DNA from: Tetrapyrgos nigripes
Taxonomy: Eukaryota; Basidiomycota; Agaricomycetes; Agaricales; Campanellaceae
Assembly (NCBI GenBank): GCA_013368315.1
Contig: JAACJM010000015.1
Coordinates: 434,001-498,000, forward strand
Direction of reading: 5' to 3'
Length of the DNA: 64,000 bases
The position numbers and the translations under genes were made by a program. Below, one piece after another: positions 1-11,609 of the stretch; the first letter of the stretch is position 1; the number at the start of each line of letters is the position of its first letter. Below the pieces are notes generated by a model. The model did no database searches, was not told where the DNA came from, and worked only from the letters and a program-made list of their open reading frames with translations.

Positions 1-117
1 AGGTCCGTTATAGGATGTGCTAAGTGTCCTTCTTGCTCCTTAATGGCTGGCGATGGACCTGACCTATCGATTTCTTCCATTCCTTCCTGCTTTCTTCGCA
101 TCCGCGTGTGCATATAG

Positions 118-1744
118 TCAGCCGCAATCAACACGGTTTCCGGTGTCAACATGACCACCAGGCGACAGATGCTGAAGATCAAGGTTTGTAGCACACGATT
201 TTTATTTATTCATGAAAGTTTACATCGAATTACAGGGGATGTCGGAGGCGAAAGTGGAAAAAATTAAGGAAGCCGCTCACAAGATCCTTGTATGCTGCTT
301 TACGAGCGCATATATGCACATTTCTGATACGGTTTTCGCAGGGTTCATCGTTTTCAACGGGGATAGAAGTGCAAGACAAGCGAAAAAGGGTGCTCGTCAT
401 CAGCACTGGTAGTAAAACGGTGGACGCCATCTTAGGAGGTAAGCTATGCTTTGTAATTCAGCTTGAAAGATGTCGAACGCGTCGTTAGGCGGTCTTATGT
501 CTCAGTCTATATCAGAGGGTGAGTACTAGGTGCTTTGTAATTCATTGTTCTTGCATTAACGTCAGCTCAGTTTACGGAGAGTTTCGAACGGGAAAGACTC
601 AGTTGGCGCATACAATGAGTGTTGTCGCCCAGCTTCCTCCTGACCTCGGTGGTGCGTCTGGAAAAGTGAGTGTGTTCAGTCTTTTCTGTTGACCACCACT
701 CAATCGTCAACGTAGGTCGCATATATTGACACAGAAGGTAGTTTGGGTTATCTGCCTTTCGTTATCCCTTTATCACTTCCATTCCTTGGCAGGTACCTTC
801 CGTCCGGACCGTATCAGAGCTATCGCAGAGAGATTTGGTGTGGATGGCAATATGGCACTAGAGAACATCCTTTATGGTAGGCATGCTCGAATTTCATCGC
901 ATACACCATGCTCATCGTTTTCCAGCTCGTGCTTTTAATAGTGAACACCAAGTAGGATGCCCTTGTGATTCGAGGTTCCTTCTGCTCACTATATGCGTCT
1001 AGATGGAACTCATCAATGAATGCTCCTTGAGATTTGCGGAGGACAAGGACTTCCGACTTTTGGTTCAGTCTATTCTTTCTAGGCATACTTTTGGTTCCCT
1101 GACTGCTTGCATACTAGATCGTTGATAGTATCATGGCGCTGTTCCGTGTAGATTTCAGTGGAAGGGGAGAATTGGGAGAAAGACAGCAGAAGGTGTGTAA
1201 TCCTATTTTTCAAAAAGCATCTATCTGATGAATTGTTCTAGCTTGCCCAAGTCAGACACAGAGTTGCCAAACCTATCGCTATTTCTTATCGCTGACTCTA
1301 TTCTAGATGCTTTCAAAGTTGACGAAGCTCTCTGAAGAATATAATGCTGGTTACCCCTCTCTCGCGTCTTGAAACAGCCTGACGTCTTTTGTTCTAGATT
1401 GTCGTGCTCCTGACGAACCAAGTACAATGTATGCCGTATTGCTTCTTTTAACAGTTTTGAGTCCTCACTAGACCGTTGGCAGCTGATCCTGGAGCGACCA
1501 TGACTTTCGTCGCTGGCGGCGCGCTCAAGCCCATTGGAGGACATATCCTCTCACACGCGTCTGCTACGAGGATGTTCTTACGAAAAGGTCTATCTGACAA
1601 CGTCTTTTGTACATCACCACATAGTGCTGAATGTTTCATACAGGACGCGCGGAAGAACGTGTGGCCAAGCTGGTTGACAGTCCTGATCGCCCTGAGAGTG
1701 AAGCGTCCTATAAACTAGATGAAGGTGGTTGGTCCGACGTTTGA
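118..1744 (+). CDS. DMC1: Meiotic recombinase DMC1 (5' end outside window)
   Basis: RecA/RAD51-family strand-exchange ATPase that pairs homologous chromosomes in meiosis. About 15 short exons are readable; the first visible one starts after an acceptor at 115-117 and carries [14 protein letters not shown], the DMC1-type end of the N-terminal helix-hairpin-helix. Downstream exons give the Walker A loop GEFRTGKTQ, the segment AYIDTEGTFRPDR, Walker [12 protein letters not shown], the L1 loop [10 protein letters not shown] and, near the C-terminus, [17 protein letters not shown]. The frame closes at TGA 1742-1744 after WSDV. The wording NMTTRR and ATMTF favours DMC1 over RAD51. The intron at 1346-1397 has no GT donor in frame and would start GC, so it is either a weak GC-AG intron or a sequence error. 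The start codon and first exon lie left of the window. Confidence 0.93.
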
Positions 1745-2153
1745 TTCTGCGCACGTTCGTGATGGTACTGGGTCCTTGTTCCTCGTTCCTTGCTCTTGCT
1801 GCCAAGATGTCACAGCCACTGTACTTTTTCAAATTCTGCTTTTCTTGGACACTGTCTCTGCTTTTACTCTCTCGATACAATTTGCAAAGGATACTGGATG
1901 GAATATTGTTACTTACCGCTATAATTAAATAGTCTACAGATGCAATTTATAAGTGTACAGTACTTCAATTTTAGACCGTTAACACCTCGACCGCGTTGGC
2001 CGTTTTTCCGCATTGATCTGTAGAATGCGACCATGTGGATTTCTGTCGGTGACTCCATTTGACTGATACGCCAAACGCCAAACTTCAAAGAGTACTTATA
2101 CCACGTCCTCTCTTTCAAATGCAGACCAACAGCTTTCTCTCCGTTGTCCAGGC
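1745..2153. other. Intergenic, DMC1 to RNase T2
   Basis: Downstream of DMC1 and upstream of the RNase T2 gene, transcribed in the same direction. ORFs on both strands here are short and match no family I know. It should hold the DMC1 3' UTR and the RNase T2 promoter. No repeat seen. Confidence 0.5.
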
Positions 2154-3468
2154 ATGCTCGCTGTTTCCGTCTCATTGTTCCTTGCAGCTCTCCCCAGTCT
2201 GGCTGTACCAGACCTAGCACTGCGGAAGCAAACTTCTGTAGTCGAGTCGTTCCCAAATATCACTTCTTGCGTCTCGCAACCCTCCTTCTTCTCATGCGAG
2301 AACACAACCGTCATTGAGAACACTTGCTGTTCTCCTACCCCAGGAGGACTCGTCCTGCAGACGCAATTCGTGAGTTCGCTTAAATTCCTGTATTGCGAGC
2401 AGTGAAGCTCATCTCGTCCCGTTTCAGTGGAGTACGTACACTGGTCTGGAGAAGAAAGGACAACTACTACCCAAGGGAAGCTGGACGATTCATGGCTTAT
2501 GGCCTGATAACTGTGACGGGTGAGTTGTACATCAGTTTTTCTGTCTGGACAGTTTTAATCAAGAATTTGCTCAATAGGTCCTTTGAGTCGTATTGTGACC
2601 TGTCGAGGCAGTATGACCCGGTTCCATCGCCTGCTACTTTGGAAGACGGCACAGTGGTCCCTCCATATGACGGCCCCGGAGTTGATACCTTTGTAAAAGC
2701 TTTTGGACGAGATGACCTTGTGGAATTCAGTGCGTCGATGTCTTTTCATCTTTCAGCTGGAAAATCTCATCGAAACTACACAGTGGACAAGTACTGGATA
2801 AACCAAGGAGCCCCTAACGTCGATTTCTGGGCACACGAAGTACGTCTTGAATGACTTCTCTCTGGGATTGCTAATTTATCTTTTGACCTTCTAGTTCTCA
2901 AAACACGCGACTTGCACGTCGACTTTCGATGTTGCCTGCTATGGGCCGTCATACAAGGAGCATGAAGATGTAGTCAACTTCTTCGACGCCGTGATCCGTG
3001 CATTCAAGCATTATCCTACCTTTGATCTGCTTGCTGCGTGAGTTGCCTATATCTGCGTTTAGGTCACTGTTTCTCAAACTAATGACCTTATCCTGTTCTG
3101 CAGCGCCGGAATCGTCCCCTCAAACACCACCTCTTACTCGCTAGAGCAAATCCAACAAGTCCTAGTTTCACAGACCGGTGCACTCCCCTTCCTCGGCTGC
3201 ACCAATCATACCATTCTATCAGAAATTTGGTACTTTAGCCATGTTTATGGAACTGTGCGTCGTCTCTCCTTCAATTGGTTTGATTCTGTCTTATACTCTA
3301 CCTATTGACGATACAACACAATAATATTGTGGTTTCCAGGAACAATACGGCACGTATAAGCCTATCAACACGACCACGACCTCGACGTGCTTCTCTAACG
3401 AATCGATATGGTATTATGAGCGTACTCCATCGTCTGAGAGGGAGGTTAGGAAAACTTGGTTGTATTAG
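2154..3468 (+). CDS. RNT2: Secreted ribonuclease T2
   Basis: Extracellular or vacuolar endoribonuclease of the T2 family. The N-terminus is a signal peptide, MLAVSVSLFLAALPSLA. Seven exons splice cleanly with GT-AG introns. The first catalytic motif is WTIHGLWPD (around 2488-2514) with its histidine, and the second is FWAHEFSKHATC, split by an intron at 2840-2894, with the Glu, Lys and His expected of the active site. Many cysteines fit a disulphide-bonded secreted enzyme. The protein ends at TAG 3466-3468, close behind a WYYERT segment, so it is a single catalytic domain without the extra C-terminal domain of some fungal T2 enzymes. An upstream ATG at 2119 is out of frame. No frame break seen. 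Confidence 0.93.
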
Positions 3469-4133
3469 TCTGCTTTACTTTTGGGTCATACCGTACCATA
3501 CTAGTGACCAAAATATTGATGCCACTTCGTGATGATAATTTAGTGCTCCCATTTCTGACACTCCTCTAAAACATGATGTTGTACAACCAGATGTCTATTA
3601 CGCTAGGATCGTGAAGCTGTGTCGAGTAAGTAGATATAGTAAACCGAAAAGAGTCAGTCCAAAGGCATATGTGGTTTGTGCTCTAAGTGTACGAAAGGGT
3701 CAGTCGCTCATAAGTGGAACTACATAGAAGCCCAACAATGACAGTGTCAAGTACCAGTACGTATAGCGTCCAAGGGGTCAACAGCGGCAGAGTAATGGTT
3801 CAATCATAATGAGTCTGACAGTTTATAGGAATAGTAATGGTAAGTGTAAGTATTTCATGGACGTGAACAACTGCGATGCAAAATAGCGATTCTGGAGAGT
3901 ACGAATGAAAGAATGAAAAGTTACCAATGGAAAACAACTCGAGCTACGTATTCTGAATCTTAGATAACCGTTTAACGAGTAGAATCTGAAAAAGAAAGGG
4001 GATCAAAACGCAATAGAATCTAAATAATCAAGAGTCCCATTTGAATGATTCATGAATGACAAACGGTGATGTGTTAAGTAGGGTATCAAATGTCAGTCAG
4101 CCAAATGCACAAGAACAAAAAAAAGTCCCCGAG
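3469..4133. other. Intergenic between convergent genes
   Basis: The 3' ends of the RNase T2 gene (+) and the large Ser/Pro-rich gene (-) face each other here. I see no long ORF, repeat or RNA gene; it should hold two 3' UTRs and terminators. Confidence 0.5.
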
Positions 4134-7100
4134 TTAGTGCGAAGTTGCCATACCAGTGCTGGCGTAAGTCCAGTATTCTGTTGTCACATCACGAGGAGGA
4201 GCCGGGAGGGGATTATGAGAAACAGGTAAGGGTAATAGCTCGGGACTTGAGTACGATATTTCAGAGGGGATAGTAGGAGGTGACCCATATATTTGATGAG
4301 CAGTAGAGGAGTTTGATGCAAAGGGACTTGACACCATGAAAGACGTATGGCTAGATCCATGGACACCCTTTGAAGGGGAACCAGAGCGGTTCAACGTAGG
4401 ATCTGATGCTGAAGCATGCTTGGTGTCCATTACAGCAGATGTTGAAGGAGCAGCGACAGGGGGAGGAGCAGCACCTCCGTTTGCACTGGCATCCATGCCG
4501 TACAAACTCTTGGCTTTATATAGCCTCTCCATATCCCAAGCTTCCTTTGCCCTCATCGCATTCAAATCTGCGACTAGAGGCACTTCAGACGTGGGTCTTG
4601 CTGATGTAGAAGACCGTCGGTCCAATGGCGCCCGAGAAACAGAGGTAGGATCATTAGGAGTAGAAGGTGAAGATGCGGAGACCTTTGCAGCGGCGTGTGC
4701 TTGAGCCTGCTTCTTGTCAGGAGACGCAGATTGAGTGTTCCTTCGACTGCTTCTCCGCTCCCGGCGATCTCTATCTCGCTCCCTATAAGTATCATCATCA
4801 TGCGATCGTCTACTTCTACCACTTCTGCCCTCGTCTTTCTGTGCAGCCTCTGCTGGACTATCAGACTGAGAAGAATGCCCATGACTAGGCTTCTCAATTG
4901 ACTGGTGCTTTTTCGACGACCTCGAGCTCCGTTTTGTCACAAGTTGCTCACTTTCCTCCTTCTCCTTCTCCTTCTCCTTCTCCTTCTCCTTCTCCTTGCT
5001 CTCTCCTTCTCTCTCTCTTTCTCCCGTTCTCTCTCCTTCTCTTGCCGCCTCGCCTCCCGCCTACTTTCTCTAGACTCTTTTCCTTCCCTATCTCTCTCCC
5101 TGCTTTCTCGTCTATCTCTCTCCCTGCTTTCCCGTCTATCCCTCTCTCTGCTCTCCCGTCTATCCCTCTCTCTACTTTCCCTTTGGTCTCTCTCTTTCTC
5201 TTTTTCCTTCTCCTTCTGCCCTGAAACCGAAGCCGACCGACTCTTACTCCTTGCTTCCTTCTCCAACACATTCTCAACAACCTCCCACTGCTCTCCAGAC
5301 GCTATGATCGTCTCACTCGACGCATACACATTCCCAGATTTACTCCTCACCAATTTAAACGTCTCAGTCTCTCGACCGGTGACTGCACTTATCCCGGGTG
5401 AAGGTTCACGTTTAGTGTTTCCTTCACGAGATGAACGTTTAGATTGATTGGAACTGGCGCGTTTGTGGATGACGGGTTGGGGTTGGAGTGTTTGCGAGTG
5501 TGATTGGGATTGGGATTGGGGAAGCGGAGGGCCGGCTGAAGCAGATGGCATTGGCGTATCATCAGCTCTGTGAGGTGTTGGAGGATTCGCCAGCATAGAT
5601 GCTGCAGATAATGGCGAGTAATCTACGTCTGTGCCATTTTCTGACACTGTCAGGTGAGAATGAGAATGAAAACGACGGGATTTGGATTCCTCAACTGGGA
5701 AAGGAACGGGTAGAGATGTTGAAGAGGGAAGTGGGATGGGTTTGGTAGTCGAGGAAGGAGGGATAGGTGGCTCATCGGGTAGGGAAACGGGTGCAGTGGG
5801 AGTAAGGAAGGTAGGAACAGATTGAGAGGTGGTAGGTAGGGGGACTGGTTTTGTGGTCACAGAGGGAGGTGGTGGAGGATTTGACAAGTCGGGAAGTGCG
5901 ACAGGCTTCGTCGTAGCGGATGGTGGAGGCGGGCCGATGTCATAAGCGTCGGGAGGCAAGGGTTTGGAAGTGACGGGCGCGGTACGTTCTATTGAACGAC
6001 GCGGCGCTGAGGCCGCCGGAGGTGGTGGAGACACAGCCATGTTCCTGTCAACAGGCTTTCGCTCCACAACTGGTCTTGGCAAAGGCTTGTCGTCTGCAGA
6101 ACGTCTTGGGCTCTTTTCCATCGATAAATTATTGGATGAGGGAGAAACAGGAGAAAGAGTGTGTTGCGGTGGGGAAGAAGGAACGTGGGCAGATATTGGG
6201 GATGGAGATTGTACAATTTTAGTATCTTCGTCAAGGTGAGGTGGTGGTATTGGCGGATCATTCCCGGGCAGTGACGAGGCTAGTGGTATAGGTGTATTTG
6301 TCTCGGAAGCAGGCGCATCCGGATTTGCAACCATGAGCTTGCCTATGCTGTATGGGGCTTCTACGGATATCGATGACCGCCAATCTGTTTCGGGCTCGAG
6401 ATTGCTTGGAGGCTGGAGAGATTCGTCTACAGAGGGTGCAGGGACATCCTTCTGCTTTTCAGGTGAAGATTGCCTTGTGACAGGGATGTCTTCTGATACG
6501 TTTTGTGGAAGATGTCCGGAGGTCGATTTTCTTACGACACTGAATCTCTTGGCTAGCCTTCCCAATACACTTCCCCGCCGATCAGCTTTGCTTGGGGGAA
6601 CTGCAGCGAAAGCAGAAGCTGAACGCTTTTCATCCGTAATGGGAGAGTTCGACTGTAGTGAGAGTGTGTCTGACCCCTTGGAGTTGCCATGAAACCAAGC
6701 ACCAAATATCGGTGCACGCCTTTTGCTCAATTTTCGCGGCAGACGTGTCCCATTCACCGACTCTGGAGCCAAATGTATCGCAGACATGGATTGGGACAAT
6801 GGTGACGGAGTAACGGTCTTACGCCGGTTGTCCCTCGTGGTCAAACTTGAGCGGCGTGACCTTGTATGGGGGCTGATATTGGGCTGAGTATAAATTTAGT
6901 ACCGAGAGAATGAACAGGACACAAAGACATACGTCATGAGCATCTCCAGACAAGGCACCGTGGCCTATCCCAATGTCGTACGGCGACTGGTGATGCCAGT
7001 TTGTGCCCCAAGGATCAGTGACATCCATTAGATCAACGCCGTCATGAGCGGTCTGGGAGGTCTTGCGAGACCGTGGCTTGAGACCGGCATCAACTACACG

Positions 7101-7821
7101 TGTCTGTGATGAAGTCGGAGTGGGTAGTGGAGAATTGGATGGAGTTCTACTGGGACCTGGTATACGTGTCGCATCTTCGGAGCGTTCAAGTGAAGAGGTC
7201 ATGGCAGGAAAAGAAGGAGAGAAGACGGAAGGAGGGCGAGCATTAGGCTTGTACTCCGAGGGAGGGATAAGATGGTGATTCCGGTAGTAGCGAGGGCCGA
7301 CAGGATTATGGATAGGATACTTGGTTCTGTAGGAAGTGGATGGGGACCAATCTTCTTTGTTGTACCAAGCTGGAAGCTCTTTGAGTGGTTCGGGGACTAT
7401 TGAGCGTGAAGGAAGGCCAGAGATAAGGTCCGACTTTTCCTTCTGCTCGAGCTTTTCCATCTCTCCCTGGTCGTCCTCTGCAGGCGCTGTGCGGTCTCCG
7501 GGTCGCCGAAGTGGTTGTTGCTGATCAGAAGGGACTGCGGATGCTTGTTTTACAGATTTACGCTTGAAGAGAGAATGGGACCTGCGCTTTGAGGTGCGCT
7601 TCTCCAAGGCGGCCTGCTTTTCCTGCTGCTCCATGTCCTGGTAGTAAGCCTTTAGAATGTCGGGAGATGTGGGGGCGTCGCGAACATTGCCTTGAGACTG
7701 TGGTGGGATGAAAAGAAGAGTTAAGCGACGGCTAACGGCAGAATAACAAACAAGCGGCGATAGTAACGGAATAGAAACGACTTGCCTCTTCGAAAGGCTC
7801 TGGGTTGGAATAGTAGGCCAT
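4134..7821 (-). CDS. Large Ser/Pro-rich protein with Arg/Glu/Asp repeat
   Basis: Unrecognised, mostly disordered protein of roughly 1,200 residues. Proposed start ATG 7819-7821 (MAYYSNPEPFEE). Exon 1 ends at 7786 with a GC donor (AG|GCAAGT); exon 2 is 7697-6933 and exon 3 begins at 6883. Near the end of exon 2 is the only folded-looking stretch, VDLMDVTDPWGTNWHHQSPYD, which weakly recalls the FHHDGPFDA core of the fungal Pal1 cell-morphology family; I treat that as a hint only. Long Pro/Ser tracts follow, then a repeat of RESRERDR and an (Lys/Glu/Arg)n run. The frame breaks by one base inside the hexamer repeat near 4950-5020; beyond it another long frame continues (containing RAKEAWDMERLYKAKSLYG) to the stop at 4134. 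I join both as one gene. It shares a 143-bp promoter region with ADE5,7. Confidence 0.6.
4954..4998. repeat. (CTCCTT)n hexamer microsatellite in coding sequence
   Basis: Perfect CTCCTT/GGAGAA hexamers inside the last exon of the Ser/Pro-rich gene. Depending on frame they read as polyarginine, Lys-Glu or Gly-Glu. The reading frame of the flanking sequence changes across this tract. Confidence 0.9.
5088..5183. repeat. 24-bp tandem repeat, about 4 units
   Basis: Four imperfect 24-nt units, each beginning CTATC(C/T)CTCTC on the plus strand. On the minus strand they encode repeated RESRERDR octads of the large Ser/Pro-rich protein. The charged repeat resembles RE/RD tracts of nuclear proteins. 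Confidence 0.85.
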
Positions 7822-7964
7822 CGTGCAAGCTTAAGGGAAGACGAATGGACGCTGAGAGCGTCACTGCCTGAACAGGACACACGTGAGTTTACACCGGTGC
7901 CTGTTCTTGATTTCAAGTCCTTTCCTTTTAAAGCCTTTTGCAAATCAAATTCTCTCTTCCTTCC
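7822..7964. promoter_or_regulatory. Shared divergent promoter
   Basis: 143 bp between the proposed ATG of the Ser/Pro-rich gene (-) and the ATG of ADE5,7 (+). Both promoters and both 5' UTRs must fit here or overlap. Inferred from spacing only; no motif identified. Confidence 0.5.
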
Positions 7965-10900
7965 ATGTCCATTCGCATTCTCCTTCTCGGAGGTGGCGGT
8001 AGAGAACATGCTCTCGTCTGGAAACTATCCCAGTCTCCACTCGTAGACCATGTCTACGTTTGTCCTGGTAACGGGGGTACCGCCATCCATTCGAAATTTT
8101 CAAACCTCGATCTTCCTTCTGACGATTTTAGCCGTCTCGTCGATTTTGCTGTTCAAACCAATGTCCGCAAAAATATCATTTTTGCCAATCTTACACTCAC
8201 ACATCTATAGATCAACCTCGTCGTACCAGGTCCGGAACAACCTCTCGTAGATGGCGTTGAAACACACTTTCGCAAAGGTTCGCGTTCCAAAAAAAATATT
8301 GCTGTGATCGATGGTTGATCAACTTCAGTCGGTATTCCTGTTTTTGGTCCAAGCCAACGCGCAGCGAGGATGGAAGGCTCTAAAGCCTTTTCTAAAGCTT
8401 TCATGGCTAGGCACAACATACCTACTGCCCAATTTCGCGTATTCAAGTCTACCGAGATCGACGCTGCAATCGACTATGTAAAAACCTGTGGACACAAGGT
8501 CGTCCTCAAAGCAGACGGTCTCGCTGCGGGAAAAGGTGTTTTAATTCCGGAAACCACAGATGAAGCCATAGCCGGCCTGAACGACATTCTAGTCGCTAAT
8601 GTCTTTGGTTCTGCCGGTTAGTTAATCAAGTCTTCACTTTTCATTCAAGTTTAACACAAAGACAGGAAGCGAGGTGGTCATTGAAGAACTTTTAATTGGT
8701 CCTGAAATATCCGTTCTGGCGTTCTCAGACGGATATACCATCGTTCCTTTACCAGCTGGACAAGATCACAAACGAATAGGTGAAGGAGACGTTGGTCCAA
8801 ATACAGGTGGAATGGGTGTATACGCTCCTGCTCCTGTAGCAACACCCGAAGTAATGGATCGGATCATGAGGGAAACTCTTCGTCCAACTATAGATGGGAT
8901 GCGAAAAGATGGTCATTACCTCTTTTATCTTTTACTGCTCGATTACTGACATGCTTGTTGCTAGGCTTTCCATTCGTTGGCATGCTCTTCACTGGCTTCA
9001 TGCTGACACCCAATGGACCCAAAGTGCTCGAATACAACGTTAGATTCGGTGACCCCGAGACTGAAGCATTGATGCTTCTCTTAGACGAAAAGGCTGATCT
9101 CGCGGAAATATTCCTTGTATGTCTATTTTTTTTTCTCACTTCCTCCGACTAACCCGCCCTCGTGTAGGCCTGCGCAGAACATCGTCTCGACGCCGTGGAC
9201 GTACCCATTAGATCAGGATATGCTGTCTCCGTGGTTCTCGCTTCAGCAGGATACCCAGGAAGCTATCCAAAGGGGAAGAAAATCGAAATTGGAGAAATGC
9301 CATCTAGTACGCCTGTTCGTTCCTCGTGTTAGTTCATTCATTCATTAACTTACCTTGATTCTGACACGAATAGACGTAGTCGTCTTCCACGCAGGAACAA
9401 AAAAATCCGGCGACGAAATCGTCACCTCTGGTGGACGCGTTATAGCCGTGACCTCTTACGCACCGACATTACAACAAGCTTTGGATCTTGTATACGAAGG
9501 CGTAGATAAAATCTCTTTCGAGGGGAAAACATTCCGACGTGACATTGCTCATCGGTAAGTCAACGTTTTCCCCTCTTTATCTGACCGTATAATATAATTA
9601 ATTAATTCGCTCTCCGCTCATCTAGTGCTCTAAAAGCCGCCTCCGAAAAATCCAGCGGCCTGACGTACGCACAAGCAGGCGTATCCGTCGACGCTGGTAA
9701 CTCACTTGTAGAAACTATCAAACCTCATGTTCGGTCCACTCGACGCGTTGGTGCAGATGCCGAAATTGGTGGCTTTGGTGGTGTTTTTGATCTCAAAGCT
9801 TGTGGGTACGAAGACCCTGTATTGGTTAGTGGGACAGATGGTGTTGGGACGAAATTACGCGTGGCTGTTGATGCAGGGATTCATGATACAGTTGGTACGT
9901 TTTCTACACTCTATTCTGTACTCTCGGGGAAAAATCTGACAATGCCCTGTACCCAGGTATCGATCTAGTTGCAATGTCCGTAAACGATTTACTAGTGCAA
10001 GGCGCCGAGCCTTTGTATTTCTTGGACTTACTATGGGTGTAGCAAGTTGGACGTGGCAGTCGCTTCGGAAGTCATCAAAGGTATCGCTGAGGGTTGCAGA
10101 CAAGCCAACTGTGCCTTGATTGGTGGAGAGACTGCTGAGATGCCTGGGATGTACCAGTCAGGTTGGTCTTCCCTCCCTTCTCTGTTTTTCTTCTTTCACC
10201 TTCTTTTTCCCCATTCTTTTCATATTGCACATATGGCCATAATCTCCTTGCAAACGCCCTTGCTATCTTATCCTTCCCACCCTTGCTTCTTTAGCCCGAA
10301 CACGCAAACGCCCAACTGACAATTAAATTCATTCCCTTGGCTATTAACATCTAGGCGATTACGACTTGGCTGGCTTCGCAGTCGGCGCCGTCGAACGTAC
10401 CAAAATCCTACCTCGGGCTAATATCACCCCTGGTGACATCCTCCTTGGTGTCGCCTCTTCAGGGATCCATTCAAACGGGTTCTCCCTCGTTCGCAAAATT
10501 CTCGCTCGGACCGGTCTTTCTTACGATTCACCTTGTCCATGGGATACCAACATAACACTAGGCAAAGCCCTTTTAGAACCTACAAGGATCTACATCAAAC
10601 AAATCCTCCCCGTTGCTCAGAAAGGATTGATCAAAGCCATGTCGCATATCACAGGTGGAGGGTTTATTGAGAATATACCTAGGGTTTTGCCGAAGGCCCA
10701 GAACGGGGACGGGAGTAGTCAGAGGGTTGGCTGCTTCGTAGACGCCTCAACATGGGAGTTTCCCCCCGTGTTTCAGTTTTTGATGCAAAACGGTGACGTG
10801 GAACCTCTTGAGATGGCTAGGACGTTTAACAATGGGATTGGGATGGTTCTTATTGTTGGGAGGATGATGTGGACGCTGCGATGAGCGCTTTGCGTGAAGC

Positions 10901-11000
10901 AGGTGCAGATGCAGGTGCAAAAGTGTATAGGGTTGGGGGAGTCACCTCTACTCCGGGAGTAGAGATGCGAAACATGCATAAGTGGGGAGTAAATAAGTAG
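7965..11000 (+). CDS. ADE5,7: Bifunctional GAR synthetase / AIR synthetase
   Basis: Cytosolic enzyme for two steps of de novo purine synthesis: phosphoribosylamine-glycine ligase in the N-terminal half and phosphoribosylformylglycinamidine cyclo-ligase in the C-terminal half. The start [20 protein letters not shown] is the GARS N-terminus. ATP-grasp landmarks follow: [27 protein letters not shown] and [13 protein letters not shown]. The AIRS half shows [33 protein letters not shown] and [18 protein letters not shown]. About ten exons are joined by GT-AG introns. Two one-base breaks fall in the AIRS half: an extra T near 10028-10029 and a missing G near 10858-10860. Each moves the clear homology into a neighbouring frame, and the true frame then runs to TAG 10998-11000. 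In an essential purine gene these look like consensus errors. Confidence 0.93.
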
Positions 11001-11609
11001 GCTAGCGTACCGTAAGAGGGGCGTATCTAACTGAAAGTACATTACAGTGATAGAAGTGTAAAAAAAGTACCATAGCGTAAACGAAATATGTAACAGTTTA
11101 AACAAGAAGAGGTCGTGAGGAGCATGACAATGAGGATGATGATGATGATATGTAAGTGTACTTAGCGCGTCGTAAGTATATATGTTTTCACTGCTAGCGC
11201 AAGGAGAATGAGAGGGTAATAAGCAAGGAGAGAAACAATGATAGGAAAGACAAAGGAGTGGACTGGACTAGAGCGACAGCACAGATATAAGCAATATAGA
11301 CAAGAAATCAAAAGATATGCTGAAAACTGAGATTGCGCGTCATAACAAAAATAGGATGGATGGGAAGTGTTGATGGGAAATGCAATGTATGTTATGTGTG
11401 TGTATGCAAGATGAAAAAAGGAACGAAACAAGAAACAGCAAGCAAATAGTGCAGAGACGATGAGATGTGGCGGAAGCGTATACAGCCCAAAATGTAAATA
11501 ATAAAAAGACAAAAAGACAAACAACAAAGTACAATCCTATATATATAGGTGAGCCTGAAAAACATCTAGAAGGTCCTCTCGATCGCAGGAGAGAGAAAAA
11601 CTGATACTT
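11001..11609. other. Intergenic between convergent genes
   Basis: Space between the ADE5,7 stop and the stop of the minus-strand CCCH gene, with no supported coding region. It is A/T- and purine-rich on the plus strand and should contain both 3' UTRs. Confidence 0.5.

Noticed and set aside
118..1744. RAD51 instead of DMC1
   Set aside because: The segments [13 protein letters not shown] and [12 protein letters not shown] match the DMC1 wording better than RAD51; a tree would settle it.
4898..5447. Plus-strand ORFs full of Leu/Ser/Phe that look like membrane proteins
   Set aside because: They are antisense shadows of the GA-rich repeat coding for Arg/Glu/Lys in the minus-strand gene.
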